In this document: piece after piece, positions 9,085-17,610 of the stretch
Layout: each line of letters begins with the position of its first letter
How positions within the stretch are numbered: position 1 is the stretch's first letter
From: Candidatus Poribacteria bacterium
GTDB taxonomy: Bacteria; Poribacteria; WGA-4E; GCA-2687025
DNA length: 64,000 nt
Direction: 5' to 3'
Assembly: GCA_018644665.1 (NCBI GenBank)
Contig: JABGQA010000101.1
Coordinates: 1 to 64,000 of the forward strand
Position numbers and translations under genes: made by a program
Notes under the pieces: generated by a model
Databases searched by the model: none
What the model saw: the letters and a program-made list of their open reading frames with translations, nothing else
What the model was told of the DNA's origin: nothing

Positions 9085-10413
9085 ATGCACGCTACACGAC
9101 GACGGACGCAGGCCTTGCTTTACCTGCTGGCCGTGATGGTCTGTGGGGCGGCGGTCGGGCAGGAAGCGCTGCGTATCGTGTCCCCGCACCCGCCCGCGTT
9201 GCGCGACGAGTTCGACACCGGGTTCAAGGCGTGGCTCATGGAGGAGCACGGCCTCGAGGCCGAGATCGAGTGGATGGACCAGGGCGGTACGTCTAACATC
9301 GTCCGCTTCATCCTTTCGGAATTCAAACGCTCGCCCGACGGCATCAACGTCGACGTGTTCTTCGGCGGCGGCACGGACTCATACATACAGTTCACGCGCG
9401 ACGGCCTGCTCGAGACCTACGAGGTCCCGGCCGACATCCTCGACGCGGTGCAAGCCGACATCTTCGGCGTGCCGATCGTCGATCCGGGCCGCCAGTGGTA
9501 CGGCGTGGCCCTCGCTGGCTTCGGCATCATGCACAACAAGCTGCTCGCGAAGCGGTTCCGTCTGCCCGAGGTGCTGACGTGGGAGGACCTAACGCACCCG
9601 GGCCTACAGGGACGCATTGCGACGGCCGACCCGCGTAACAGCGGCAGCGCCCACATGGTGTATGAGATCATCTTGCAGGCGTATGGGTGGGACAAGGGCT
9701 GGCAGGTGCTGCAGGAGATGGGAGCCAACGTGAAGTCGTTCACGCGTGGCGCCTCCGATGTCCCCAACGAAGTGGCTCTGGGGAATGTCATCTACGGCCC
9801 CGTGATCGACTTCTACGCCTATGCGCAGATCTCGCGGACCGGCGAGGACAAACTCGGATACGTGACGCCCGACGGTCTCTCTGTCATCAACGCGGACCCC
9901 ATTGGCATCCTGAAGGGGGCGCCGCGGCTGGAACTCGCGCAGCGGTTCCTCGACTTCTGCCTGACGACGCGCGCGCAGAAGCTGCTCATGCTGCCGATGG
10001 GCCATCCTGACGGGCCGAAGACCGACAACCTTGCCCGCGCCAGCGTGATCCCCGCTCTCTACGACGAAGTGGGGGCCGACTCCATCGTCGGCGAGAACCC
10101 GTTCGCGCTGAAGAACACGGTCAAATACGACGCTGACAAGGGCGGGACACGCTGGTCTCTGGTAAACGACCTGTACGGGACGCTCATCATCGATTCCCAC
10201 CGGGATCTCACCGCGGCGTGGAAGTCCATCAGCAAGTCCGGCAGCGACGAAGCGCGCGCCAGCCTCGGCAACATGCCGCTCACCGAAGCGCAGGCGACGG
10301 AGCTGGCGCCCGGGTGGGGCACGGCGGACAACGCGCTCGTGCGCAAGGGCACGATTTCCGAGTGGCGTGAGTTCGCGCGGGACAAGTACCGCGCCGCCGG
10401 GAAGATGCGGTAA
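9085..10413 (+). CDS. Extracellular solute-binding protein of an iron(III)/organic-ion type ABC importer
   Basis: This 442-residue exported binding protein belongs to family 1 (AfuA/FbpA-like). The signal peptide has an RRR n-region, the core LLYLLAVMVCGAA and likely cleavage near AVGQ. The mature chain has the family pattern (LRIVSPH, DVFFGGGTDSYIQF, WYGVALAGFGIMHNKLL, IATADPRNSGSAHMVYEI, NVIYGPVIDFYAY). The ATG at 9085 has GGAG at 7 nt. A GTG at 9073 overlaps that site and is rejected. It lies 12 nt before the permease gene, so the two form one import system. The ligand cannot be told from sequence. Confidence 0.85.
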   Translation: MHATRRRTQALLYLLAVMVCGAAVGQEALRIVSPHPPALRDEFDTGFKAWLMEEHGLEAEIEWMDQGGTSNIVRFILSEFKRSPDGINVDVFFGGGTDSYIQFTRDGLLETYEVPADILDAVQADIFGVPIVDPGRQWYGVALAGFGIMHNKLLAKRFRLPEVLTWEDLTHPGLQGRIATADPRNSGSAHMVYEIILQAYGWDKGWQVLQEMGANVKSFTRGASDVPNEVALGNVIYGPVIDFYAYAQISRTGEDKLGYVTPDGLSVINADPIGILKGAPRLELAQRFLDFCLTTRAQKLLMLPMGHPDGPKTDNLARASVIPALYDEVGADSIVGENPFALKNTVKYDADKGGTRWSLVNDLYGTLIIDSHRDLTAAWKSISKSGSDEARASLGNMPLTEAQATELAPGWGTADNALVRKGTISEWREFARDKYRAAGKMR

Positions 10414-10425
10414 CCGCGTAGCCGT

Positions 10426-12252
10426 ATGCACAAACCCAACAGCCCCAAGCCGTCCTCTTGGTCGCGGTGGCTGAGCCAATACGACCTGACGTGGCGCACG
10501 GCGCTGATACTGGCGTTCCTCGTCGCCTTCTTCGGCCTCTTCCTCGTCTACCCGATCGCGTATGTCCTCCGCGAGGCGTTCTTCCTCGGCGGCGACTTCA
10601 ACATCGGGTTCTTCCGTCTCGACGAACAGGAGCGAGTGGAGATATGGAATAGCACACTCCTCGCGCTCATCACGACCATCACCACGACGATCGTCAGCCT
10701 TCCCCTGGCCTACGTGCTGATCCGATACTCGTTCCCCGGCAAAAGCCTGCTGCAGGGCTTTGTCCTCGTGCCGATGATCATGCCGCCGTTCGTCGGCGCG
10801 GTGGGGATCAAGCAACTGTTCTCCACGTTCGGCTCGGTCAACATGCTCATGATCAAGCTCGGGATCATGGACTGGGACACCACGATCGACTGGTTCGGGG
10901 GCAGCGAGCTACGCAAGCTTGGGGGCGTGGTTTTCCTCGGCACGTTGCACCTCTACCCGATCATGTATCTGAACGTCGCGGCAGCCTTGGCCAACGTGGA
11001 CCCCACCCTTGAAGACGCCGCGCGCAACATGGGCGCGGGCCGGTGGAAGCTGTTCCGCACGATCTCGCTACCGCTGATGATGCCGGGCTATTTCGCGGGC
11101 GCGATCATCGTGTTCATCTGGGCGTTCACCGACCTCGGCACGCCGCTGATGTTCGAGTTCCGGGACGTGGTCGCCGTGCGCATCTTCGAGTCAAGCCGTG
11201 AGCTGGCGACATCGCAGAGCGCGTACGCGCTGGTGGTGATCGTGATCGTTCTTACCGCGGGGTTCTTCTATCTCGCGAAGCGCATCTCGGGTTCGCGACG
11301 GTACGAGATGATGGCCCGTGGGCACACGGGGTCGCTCGAGGTTCCGGCGCGCGGCGGCCAGTTGGCGATCGTGTACGGCACGGTGCTGTCGATCACGTTG
11401 CTTGCGATCCTCCCACACATCAGCGTCATTCTGACGTCTGTCGCCGAGGCCGGGACATGGTCTGGCGGCATCTACGAGACCGTGCAGTGGAAGGGCAGCA
11501 TCCTCCCGCACGAATTCACCGGCGAGCACTTCGGCCAGGTCTTCGTGACGAGGAGCGGCGAGCAGTCGCTCACGTCCGAGGGCTTCCAGAGTATCAAGAA
11601 CAGCTTCAAGTACTCCGTCGCGAGCACCCTCATCGACATCGTGCTGGGCGTGACGCTCGCGTGGATGCTGACGAGGCGACGCATCCCGTGGAAGAACCTG
11701 CTGGACGCGACGGCGATGATGCCACTCGCGCTGCCGGGCGTCGTGATGGCGTTCGGGTATGTCGGCAGCTTCGGCATCGGCCCCTTCACCGAGGGGCGCA
11801 TGTTCGGCTTCATGAATCCCCGCGTGAATCCGATGTGGCTCCTCATCATTGCGTACGCCGTGCGACGGTTGCCGTACATGATGCGCTCAGCGTACGCCGG
11901 CTTCGAGCAGACGAGCGTCACGCTGGAGGAGGCGTCGTACAATCTCGGCGCGAGCCCCAGCCGCACACTGATGAAGATCACGCTGCCGTTAGTCACGGCG
12001 AACCTCATCGCGGGGGCGATCTTGGCGTTCTCGTTCGCGATGCTGGAGGTCTCGGACAGCCTCATCCTCGCTGGACTGAAGTCCGGGTACGACCCCATCA
12101 CGAAGGTGATCTACGAGTTCTCGACGCGTCTGAGCGACGGGCAGTACGTCGCAAGCGCCATGGGGGTGCTCGCCATGATCCTGCTGACGTGCAGCCTGCT
12201 GGTCGCCGCCAAGGTGTTGGGCAGGCGCATGGGTGACCTGTTCCGCGCGTAG
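10426..12252 (+). CDS. Fused two-domain ABC transporter permease
   Basis: This 608-residue permease is two membrane domains in one chain (FbpB/SfuB type), with about twelve helices. Each half has its own ATPase-contact EAA loop: EDAARNMGAGRWKLFRTISLPL in the first half and EEASYNLGASPSRTLMKITLPL in the second. It works with the binding protein just upstream. No ATP-binding subunit follows. The next gene is an asparaginase, so the ATPase must be encoded elsewhere or shared. A large periplasmic loop lies around residues 330-390. Confidence 0.92.
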   Translation: MHKPNSPKPSSWSRWLSQYDLTWRTALILAFLVAFFGLFLVYPIAYVLREAFFLGGDFNIGFFRLDEQERVEIWNSTLLALITTITTTIVSLPLAYVLIRYSFPGKSLLQGFVLVPMIMPPFVGAVGIKQLFSTFGSVNMLMIKLGIMDWDTTIDWFGGSELRKLGGVVFLGTLHLYPIMYLNVAAALANVDPTLEDAARNMGAGRWKLFRTISLPLMMPGYFAGAIIVFIWAFTDLGTPLMFEFRDVVAVRIFESSRELATSQSAYALVVIVIVLTAGFFYLAKRISGSRRYEMMARGHTGSLEVPARGGQLAIVYGTVLSITLLAILPHISVILTSVAEAGTWSGGIYETVQWKGSILPHEFTGEHFGQVFVTRSGEQSLTSEGFQSIKNSFKYSVASTLIDIVLGVTLAWMLTRRRIPWKNLLDATAMMPLALPGVVMAFGYVGSFGIGPFTEGRMFGFMNPRVNPMWLLIIAYAVRRLPYMMRSAYAGFEQTSVTLEEASYNLGASPSRTLMKITLPLVTANLIAGAILAFSFAMLEVSDSLILAGLKSGYDPITKVIYEFSTRLSDGQYVASAMGVLAMILLTCSLLVAAKVLGRRMGDLFRA

Positions 12253-12319
12253 AGCGAAGCGACAGCGACCCGGCCGCGATGGCGGGAGTCTCGGCGACTA
12301 GGAGATAGGGAGGCATCCA

Positions 12320-13333
12320 TTGAAGCCTAGCGACACACGGCCACTTGTCGCGAAGACGCGCGGCGATGTGGTCGAGATGATCCACCGCGGGACGTACGTC
12401 GTCGTCGACACGGATGGCGAGGTCGTTCATGCCCATGGTTCGCCGGACATGCCGTCGTACCTGCGCTCGTCCGCGAAGCCGTTCCAACTGACCCCGACCA
12501 TAGAGCGCGGCGCCCACACGGCGTACGGACTGACCCAGCGAGAGTTGTCGGTGATGTCCGCGTCGCACAGCGGCGAGCCGGTACACCTGGACACGGTCCG
12601 GTCGATCCTGCGCAAGGCGGACATACCCGAGACGGCGCTGAAGTGCGGCCCACACCTGCCCGGCGACGAACAGTCGGCGAGGGTTCTGATCCGGAGGCGC
12701 ATGGTCGCGCAGACCATCCACTCGAACTGCTCAGGCAAACACACCGGCATGCTCGTCGGGGCCAAGGTTGCGGGCGAGCCCCTGGACACCTACCTCGAAT
12801 ACGACCACCCGCTCCAGCAGCAGATCCTGCGCACGGTGTCGGAGATGTCCGACACGCCGGTCGAGGACATCGCTGTCAGCCGCGACGGATGCGGCGCCCC
12901 CATCTTCGCCATCCCCGTCAAACGCATCGCGCTCATGTTCGCGCGGTTGGGGAGTCCCAGCGGCCTCGAGGGCGCGCGCGCTGCCGCCCTTGCTACGATA
13001 CGGGACGGAATCATGGCCGCGCCGTATCTTATGTCGGGCAAGGGGCGCATCGAGGTGGCCCTCATGGAGGGCGCACCGGGGAAGATCGTGCTGAAGTCGG
13101 GCGCGCTGGGGGTGTTCGGAATGGGTCTCCCGGAACTGGGCCTGGGCGTTGGACTGAAGATCGAAGACGGCGACGGCGTGACGCGCAACGCCGCGGTCAT
13201 CCAGTCTCTGCGAAGCGTCGCCGAGGATCACCTCGGGTCGGACTTCCTCGACAGTCTCTGGCAGCGCTTCTGCCCCGCCGTCTACAACCTTCGCGGCGAA
13301 CTCGTCGGCGAGACGAAGTGGATCGGCGACTAG
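12320..13333 (+). CDS. L-asparaginase II (AnsA/rhizobial type)
   Basis: This 337-residue protein belongs to the PF06089 asparaginase family, unrelated to E. coli AnsB and to plant-type enzymes, that releases ammonia from asparagine. The active-site Ser-Lys motif is seen in RSSAKPFQL (near residue 50) and the second cysteine/lysine site in HSNCSGKHTGML (near 140), as in rhizobial ReAIV/ReAV. It starts at TTG 12320 with GGGAGG eight bases upstream. The upstream transporter may supply the amino acid, but this is only a guess from position. Confidence 0.88.
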   Translation: MKPSDTRPLVAKTRGDVVEMIHRGTYVVVDTDGEVVHAHGSPDMPSYLRSSAKPFQLTPTIERGAHTAYGLTQRELSVMSASHSGEPVHLDTVRSILRKADIPETALKCGPHLPGDEQSARVLIRRRMVAQTIHSNCSGKHTGMLVGAKVAGEPLDTYLEYDHPLQQQILRTVSEMSDTPVEDIAVSRDGCGAPIFAIPVKRIALMFARLGSPSGLEGARAAALATIRDGIMAAPYLMSGKGRIEVALMEGAPGKIVLKSGALGVFGMGLPELGLGVGLKIEDGDGVTRNAAVIQSLRSVAEDHLGSDFLDSLWQRFCPAVYNLRGELVGETKWIGD

Positions 13334-13422
13334 GCGGGCGTCAACTTTCCCACATGGCGTGCGTTTGTTCCGGTACCCGCTCGACGACCGGGCGGCGCCG
13401 TTTCGCTATGTGGAGGCCGACC

Positions 13423-13839
13423 ATGCGCGCACTCCGAAACGTCGTGTTGGCAGGATCGTACGTCGCGCTGCTGATCGCTGTGGCCGCGTGCGACGAGGAC
13501 CGAGAGAAGTACACCCGCGTCGTCGCCGACGAGGAAGTGAGCGTCAGTCCCTCCGGGTTCCAGATGTGGGACTTCTTCGCCGAGAGCGGCCAGATGCTCG
13601 ATGCCCGCGTACGATCCTCTCGCGATGTGAACGTCTGGCTGCTGCAAGGCACTGCGGAGTTCACTGCCTTCGCGCGCGGCGAGGACTTCTACGCGGAGCG
13701 CCCGGCGTCGCGGGACGACATCACAGACTACGACGTCGAGTACCGCCTGCCTGCCACAGACCAGTACTACTTCGTCGTAGACAACCGAGGCTCCGTGTTC
13801 CAGGAGCGCACGGTGGATGTCTATCTGTCGGTCGAGTGA
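13423..13839 (+). CDS. Small lipoprotein of unknown function
   Basis: The ATG at 13423 is preceded by GGAGG at six bases and gives 138 residues: RALRN, hydrophobic core (VVLAGSYVALLIAVAA) and a lipobox cysteine (VAAC-DED). The mature part begins with acidic residues, compatible with outer-membrane sorting, and is a beta-rich domain with a WLLQG segment and DQYYFVVDNRGS near the end, similar to bacterial pre-peptidase C-terminal (PPC-like) jelly rolls. I cannot assign a function. Its end faces the LamG gene on the other strand, 21 bases away. Confidence 0.75.
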   Translation: MRALRNVVLAGSYVALLIAVAACDEDREKYTRVVADEEVSVSPSGFQMWDFFAESGQMLDARVRSSRDVNVWLLQGTAEFTAFARGEDFYAERPASRDDITDYDVEYRLPATDQYYFVVDNRGSVFQERTVDVYLSVE

Positions 13840-13860
13840 AGCGTCCTGCGGCCGCTCCGC

Positions 13861-14640
13861 CTAGCGGTCTGACCTTAGGCGCGCCCACGTAACGGCCGCT
13901 TTGCCCTGCGCCGAGACGGCCTCCGGCCCGGCGAGACCGCGCATGGCCTCCTGCACGTCGTCCTCCGACAACGCGACGTTGAACAGCCCCACTTCGTCGA
14001 TGGCGCCGTCGTAGAACTCCGCTGGCGCGCCGCCCGTCATCCGCGCGCCGATGAACACCGGCGTGACGAGGTCCGTGTTCTGCGCGGGGCGGTCCTGCGC
14101 GGCCACCTCCTCTCCGTCTACGTAGATCTTCATCTCGGAGCCGTCGTACGTCGCCGCGACGTGCCAATACTCGCCAGCGTCCACGGCCCCGTTCCCGGCG
14201 AGGCCCCACGGCGCGACCTCACGATGGAACGTGACGCCTCCACTCCCTGTGACGCTCACGATGTAGGCGCCGATGACGCCGCCGTTGAACTTGCCGACCA
14301 CCGTGCCGCCTGCCCGCGGGTTCACCCACGCGACGACCGTGAACGGCTCTGCGCCGCCGAAGGCGAGGTCCGGCGCCGAGTCCTGCAGATCCACGTAGCC
14401 TCCGCCAAGGAAGTCGAGTCCGGTGCCGTACTTCCCGCCGGCCCACTCCGGCCCCTTCTCCAGGACGCCGTCGTGGTCCCCTCCCGACATGTCTTCGACC
14501 TTGTCGCCGGCGTTCTCCTCGAACAACCACATGCCGACGATCGTGTCCCGGTCGATCGCCGCGGCGGCCTGCTGAGCCACAATCACGACACCGCCGATGA
14601 CGACGGCCGCCGCCAATACGAAAGCTGTCCTCGTGCGCAT
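13861..14640 (-). CDS. Secreted LamG-domain (concanavalin-like jelly roll) protein
   Basis: This 259-residue protein has a signal peptide (RTRTAFVLAAAVVIGG, cleavage near QAAAA-ID) and then one LamG-like domain: VGMWLFEENAGD, GGGYVDLQDS, FTVVAWVNPR, WHVAATYDG, MKIYVDGEEV and AIDEVGLFNVALS are the classic strands. A C-terminal tail of about 30 residues follows. LamG folds bind carbohydrates or proteins outside the cell. Proteins of exactly this layout are numerous in Poribacteria and Planctomycetes. The ATG is preceded by AGGGGG. It is downstream of bcp on the same strand, 44 nt away. Confidence 0.88.
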   Translation of the reverse strand: MRTRTAFVLAAAVVIGGVVIVAQQAAAAIDRDTIVGMWLFEENAGDKVEDMSGGDHDGVLEKGPEWAGGKYGTGLDFLGGGYVDLQDSAPDLAFGGAEPFTVVAWVNPRAGGTVVGKFNGGVIGAYIVSVTGSGGVTFHREVAPWGLAGNGAVDAGEYWHVAATYDGSEMKIYVDGEEVAAQDRPAQNTDLVTPVFIGARMTGGAPAEFYDGAIDEVGLFNVALSEDDVQEAMRGLAGPEAVSAQGKAAVTWARLRSDR

Positions 14641-14684
14641 AGCCTAACCCCCTTGTCGGTCTTTCTTGGCCGTTCCTCGGCCGT

Positions 14685-15152
14685 CTATCCGAGCTTCGCC
14701 AACGCCTCCAGCAACTTGTCGGCGTGCCCGTCCGGTGTCACCCGTTTCCACACTTTCGCGATTTTCCCGGCCTTGTCGATAATGTACGTCTTCCGTATCA
14801 CCCCTACGGACGTCTTGCCGTAGAGCTTCTTCTCGCCATAGGCGTCGTACGCCTTCATCGCGACCAAATCCGTGTCGACGAGCAGCGGGAAGTTCAGGTC
14901 GAACTTGTCCCTGAACGCCTGATGGCTCGCCTCGTCGTCGGGGCTGCAACCCAGGACCACGGTGTCGGTGGCGTCGATCTCGGTCATCTTCTCGCGGAAC
15001 CCGCGAGCTTCTATCGTTCAGCCAGGGGTGTCGTCTTTGGGATAGAAGAACAGGACGACGTTCTTCGACCCCTGGTAATCCGACAGCGTAAGGTCGTCCC
15101 CTGTATCGGTCTTGAGCGTGAAATCGGGAGCGCCGTCACCTACTTCGGGCAT
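14685..15152 (-). CDS. bcp: Selenocysteine peroxiredoxin, Bcp/PrxQ family (TGA at 15018-15020 read as Sec)
   Basis: Bcp reduces peroxides with electrons from thioredoxin. The frame from ATG 15152 to TAG 14685 gives 155 residues, the normal Bcp length, if the single TGA at 15020-15018 is read through. The TGA is residue 45, exactly the peroxidatic cysteine of E. coli Bcp: [22 protein letters not shown], where other members have TPGCTxEA. Both sides match the family in the same frame ([34 protein letters not shown]-like end). A bacterial SECIS hairpin starts 10 nt after the TGA. The usual resolving cysteine five residues on is Arg50. A pseudogene is unlikely because no other lesion exists. No selA, selB, selC or selD is in the window. 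Confidence 0.85.
14991..15017 (-). promoter_or_regulatory. Bacterial SECIS element in bcp
   Basis: On the minus strand the TGA is followed by ACGATAGAAG and then the perfect hairpin CTCGCGG-GTT-CCGCGAG: 7 bp, loop of 3 nt. The loop starts at the 18th base after the TGA and its first two bases are GU. The known bacterial SECIS model asks for an apical loop 16-37 nt from the UGA, a stem of at least 4 bp and a G in the first two loop positions. All three are met. SelB would bind here to insert selenocysteine. Confidence 0.8.
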
Positions 15153-15243
15153 GGCACAGCCTTTCGTCGCCGTGTGGTGTTGGGTATTCTGGTCACGTCG
15201 GACACATGATAGTGGCGGGCCGCTCGGAGGAGAAGCGCGACGC

Positions 15244-16416
15244 ATGAAGATCGTATCCGTTGACCCGTTCTACCTGAAGATGCCGGAGATCAACGACGCC
15301 GCGGACGGCACGCAGGACACGTTCCTCGTGCGCATCCGCACGGACGATGGCGTCGAGGGCTGGGGAGAAAGCGACGCGTCGCCGCTCGTGTCGATGGCCG
15401 CCTACTGCTGCCCGATGTCGCACGGCAACATCATCAACATCCGCGAATCGCTCATCGGCGAGTCGGTCGACGCCGCCGAAGACGTGATCCACCTGCACGC
15501 CAAGGCCATCCGCAACGGGTTGGACATCCAGCAGATCCACCACGCCTACGCCGCGGCGGACCTGGCTCTGTGGGACATCGTCGGGAAGGCGCTCGGCGCG
15601 CCCGTGTATCAGCTTCTGGGTGAGGGGACATCGCACCCCAAGCTTCCTTACGCGTCCGTGCTGTTCGGGGACACGCCTGCCGAGACGCGCGAAATCGGCG
15701 AGGGGCTGCGCGCGCGAGGCTACCGCGCGGCGAAGTTCGGCTGGGGGCCGATGGGCAAAGTCGACGAGGCGACGGACATCGCCCTCGTGGCGGAGGCCCG
15801 GGCCGGCATCGGCGACACCGCCAAACTCATGATCGACGCGGGCATCGTCTGGGGCGAAGACACCGACACAGCGTACGCGCGAGCGGTCGCGTTCGCCGAT
15901 TACGCGCCGACATGGCTAGAGGAGCCGCTGTACCCTAACGCGATGGACGCGTACGCGTCGCTTACCTCGAGGACTCCTCCTGTCCCGATCGCTGCGGGTG
16001 AAGGCGCAGGGCAGTACAGGCAGGCGGAGGACATCATCGTCAACGGCGGCGTGCAGTTCGCCCAGATAGATGTCGGCCGGATCGGTGGGATCACCCCTGC
16101 ATTCCGCGTGCGGCAGCTCTGCGAGGAACGCGGCGTGCAGTACGTAAACCACACCTTCAAAAGCCATCTCTCCGTGGCGGCGTCGCTACACGTGTTCGCC
16201 ACAAACGCCGACTTCGGGCTGTGCGAATACCCCGCCGCCGGTTCGCGGCTGTCCGAAGGTCTGGCGTCGCACGTCGAGCGCGACGCGGAGGGCATGGTCC
16301 GCGCGCCTGACGCGCCGGGCCTCGGCGTCGAGGTGGACATTGCTGCCGTCCGCGAGTTCCACACGCCTGTCCGCATCGAGGTCGGCGGGGCCACGCTGGG
16401 ATTCGACGGGCCGTAG
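15244..16416 (+). CDS. Enolase-superfamily (mandelate racemase/muconate lactonizing) enzyme
   Basis: These enzymes abstract a proton next to a carboxylate, mostly as sugar-acid dehydratases or racemases. The 390-residue chain has the capping domain (1-120; [16 protein letters not shown]) and barrel with metal ligands in LMIDAG (Asp), WLEEP (Glu) and AAGEGAG (Glu), plus the KFGWG lysine segment and a late [16 protein letters not shown] histidine motif. The ATG at 15244 has GGAGGAG upstream. An extended frame back to 15112 runs into bcp and is rejected. It diverges from bcp with 91 bases between, so the two may share a control region. The substrate is not predictable. Confidence 0.88.
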   Translation: MKIVSVDPFYLKMPEINDAADGTQDTFLVRIRTDDGVEGWGESDASPLVSMAAYCCPMSHGNIINIRESLIGESVDAAEDVIHLHAKAIRNGLDIQQIHHAYAAADLALWDIVGKALGAPVYQLLGEGTSHPKLPYASVLFGDTPAETREIGEGLRARGYRAAKFGWGPMGKVDEATDIALVAEARAGIGDTAKLMIDAGIVWGEDTDTAYARAVAFADYAPTWLEEPLYPNAMDAYASLTSRTPPVPIAAGEGAGQYRQAEDIIVNGGVQFAQIDVGRIGGITPAFRVRQLCEERGVQYVNHTFKSHLSVAASLHVFATNADFGLCEYPAAGSRLSEGLASHVERDAEGMVRAPDAPGLGVEVDIAAVREFHTPVRIEVGGATLGFDGP

Positions 16417-16525
16417 CGGCGACGCTTCTTGCTAGCGTTCCGCGGGTGGTACACTTCGCCGGACAGCACAACGGGATCAACCGGCCCCAAGAGCCCAACG
16501 CGCCGGCGCCAGAGGAAAACCGCGG

Positions 16526-17590
16526 ATGAAGATCGCCGTCAACACGGGTGGCGGAGACGCGCCCGGCCTGAACGCCGTCCTTCGAGCCGTTGTGAATGCC
16601 GCGGCCAGTCGGGGGTGGCACGTTTACGGCGTGCGCGATGGCTACAACGGCTTCTTCCGCCCGGGCGGCGTGCATCCCCTCACGACGGACATGGTCCGAG
16701 GCATCACGGGCCTCGGCGGCACGATGCTAGGCACCGCCAGCTCCGGCAGCCCCTTCGAGTACCCCCGGGACGGCGAGGTCGTGGATGTCTCGGACGATGT
16801 CGTCCGCGCGTTCTACGAGCAGGGATTCGACGCGTTCGTCGCCATCGGCGGCGACGGCAGCTTCCGCCTGGCCAAGCAGTTCATGGACAAGGGCGTCCCC
16901 ATCGTCTGCGTCCCGAAGACAATCGACAACGACGTAAACGGCACGCACGTCACGTTTGGCTTCCAGACAGCAGTCGCGACGGCAACGGAGTGCCTCGACA
17001 AGCTCCACTCGCACGCGGAATCGCACCGGCGCGTGATGTGCGTCGAGGTGATGGGCCGCTACTGCGGCTGGATCGCCCTACACGCCGGCATCGCGGCGAC
17101 GGCGGACGTCATCCTCATCCCCGAGATCCCATACGACCTCGACACCGTGTGCGCGAAGGTAGAACGTCGGTACACGGCCGGCAGGACGTTCGCCATCTGC
17201 GTCATCGCGGAAGGCGCGCACCCCGCCGGCGGCGACATGATGACCCTCGGCGCCAAGGAGCAGGGGCGCGAGGTCCGCCTGGGCGGCATCGCGGACCACG
17301 TCGCCGAGGAGATCCACTCCCGCACAGGCGTGGAAACGCGGGCCCTCTCGCTCGGCCATTTGCTGCGCGGCGGCCACCCGACCGCCTACGACCGCGTGCT
17401 ATCACTCCAATACGGCGCCGCGGCCGTACGCGCCGTGGAGCTGGGGAAGTTCGGCAGCATGGTCGCCTTTGATCCCCCGGACATGGTGTTCAAGCCTGTG
17501 GAGGAGGGGATTGAGGTGACGAAGAGCGTGCCTCTCGGCTCGGAGATCGTCCGGTGCGCGCGCGAGATGGGCATCTGCCTCGGGGACTAG
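16526..17590 (+). CDS. pfkA: 6-phosphofructokinase
   Basis: This glycolytic kinase phosphorylates fructose 6-phosphate. In 354 residues it has the N-terminal GGGDAPGLNAVLRA, the phosphoryl-donor loop IGGDGSFRLAKQ, the catalytic TIDND (with PK before it), MGRYCGWIALHAGIA and AEGAHP, RALSLGHLLRGGHPTAYDR. The loop has Gly at the residue equal to E. coli 104 (typical of ATP enzymes) but Lys at the residue equal to 124 (VPKTIDND, typical of pyrophosphate enzymes). That mixture marks the group III type. ATP use is more likely. The stop is 20 nt before the cls ATG. Confidence 0.93.
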   Translation: MKIAVNTGGGDAPGLNAVLRAVVNAAASRGWHVYGVRDGYNGFFRPGGVHPLTTDMVRGITGLGGTMLGTASSGSPFEYPRDGEVVDVSDDVVRAFYEQGFDAFVAIGGDGSFRLAKQFMDKGVPIVCVPKTIDNDVNGTHVTFGFQTAVATATECLDKLHSHAESHRRVMCVEVMGRYCGWIALHAGIAATADVILIPEIPYDLDTVCAKVERRYTAGRTFAICVIAEGAHPAGGDMMTLGAKEQGREVRLGGIADHVAEEIHSRTGVETRALSLGHLLRGGHPTAYDRVLSLQYGAAAVRAVELGKFGSMVAFDPPDMVFKPVEEGIEVTKSVPLGSEIVRCAREMGICLGD

Positions 17591-17610
17591 ATCGACGGCG
17601 CGGAACCGTC

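Noticed and set aside
14641-14684. GGCCG-CGGCC hairpin between LamG and bcp as a terminator
   Set aside because: The stem is only 5 bp and there is no T run on the minus strand after it, so it is not an intrinsic terminator for bcp.
14685-15152. bcp as a pseudogene or as two separate small genes
   Set aside because: The frame on both sides of the TGA is the same, both parts match the family with no other lesion, and the TGA is exactly at the catalytic Cys with a SECIS hairpin after it. The downstream part has no ribosome binding site of its own.
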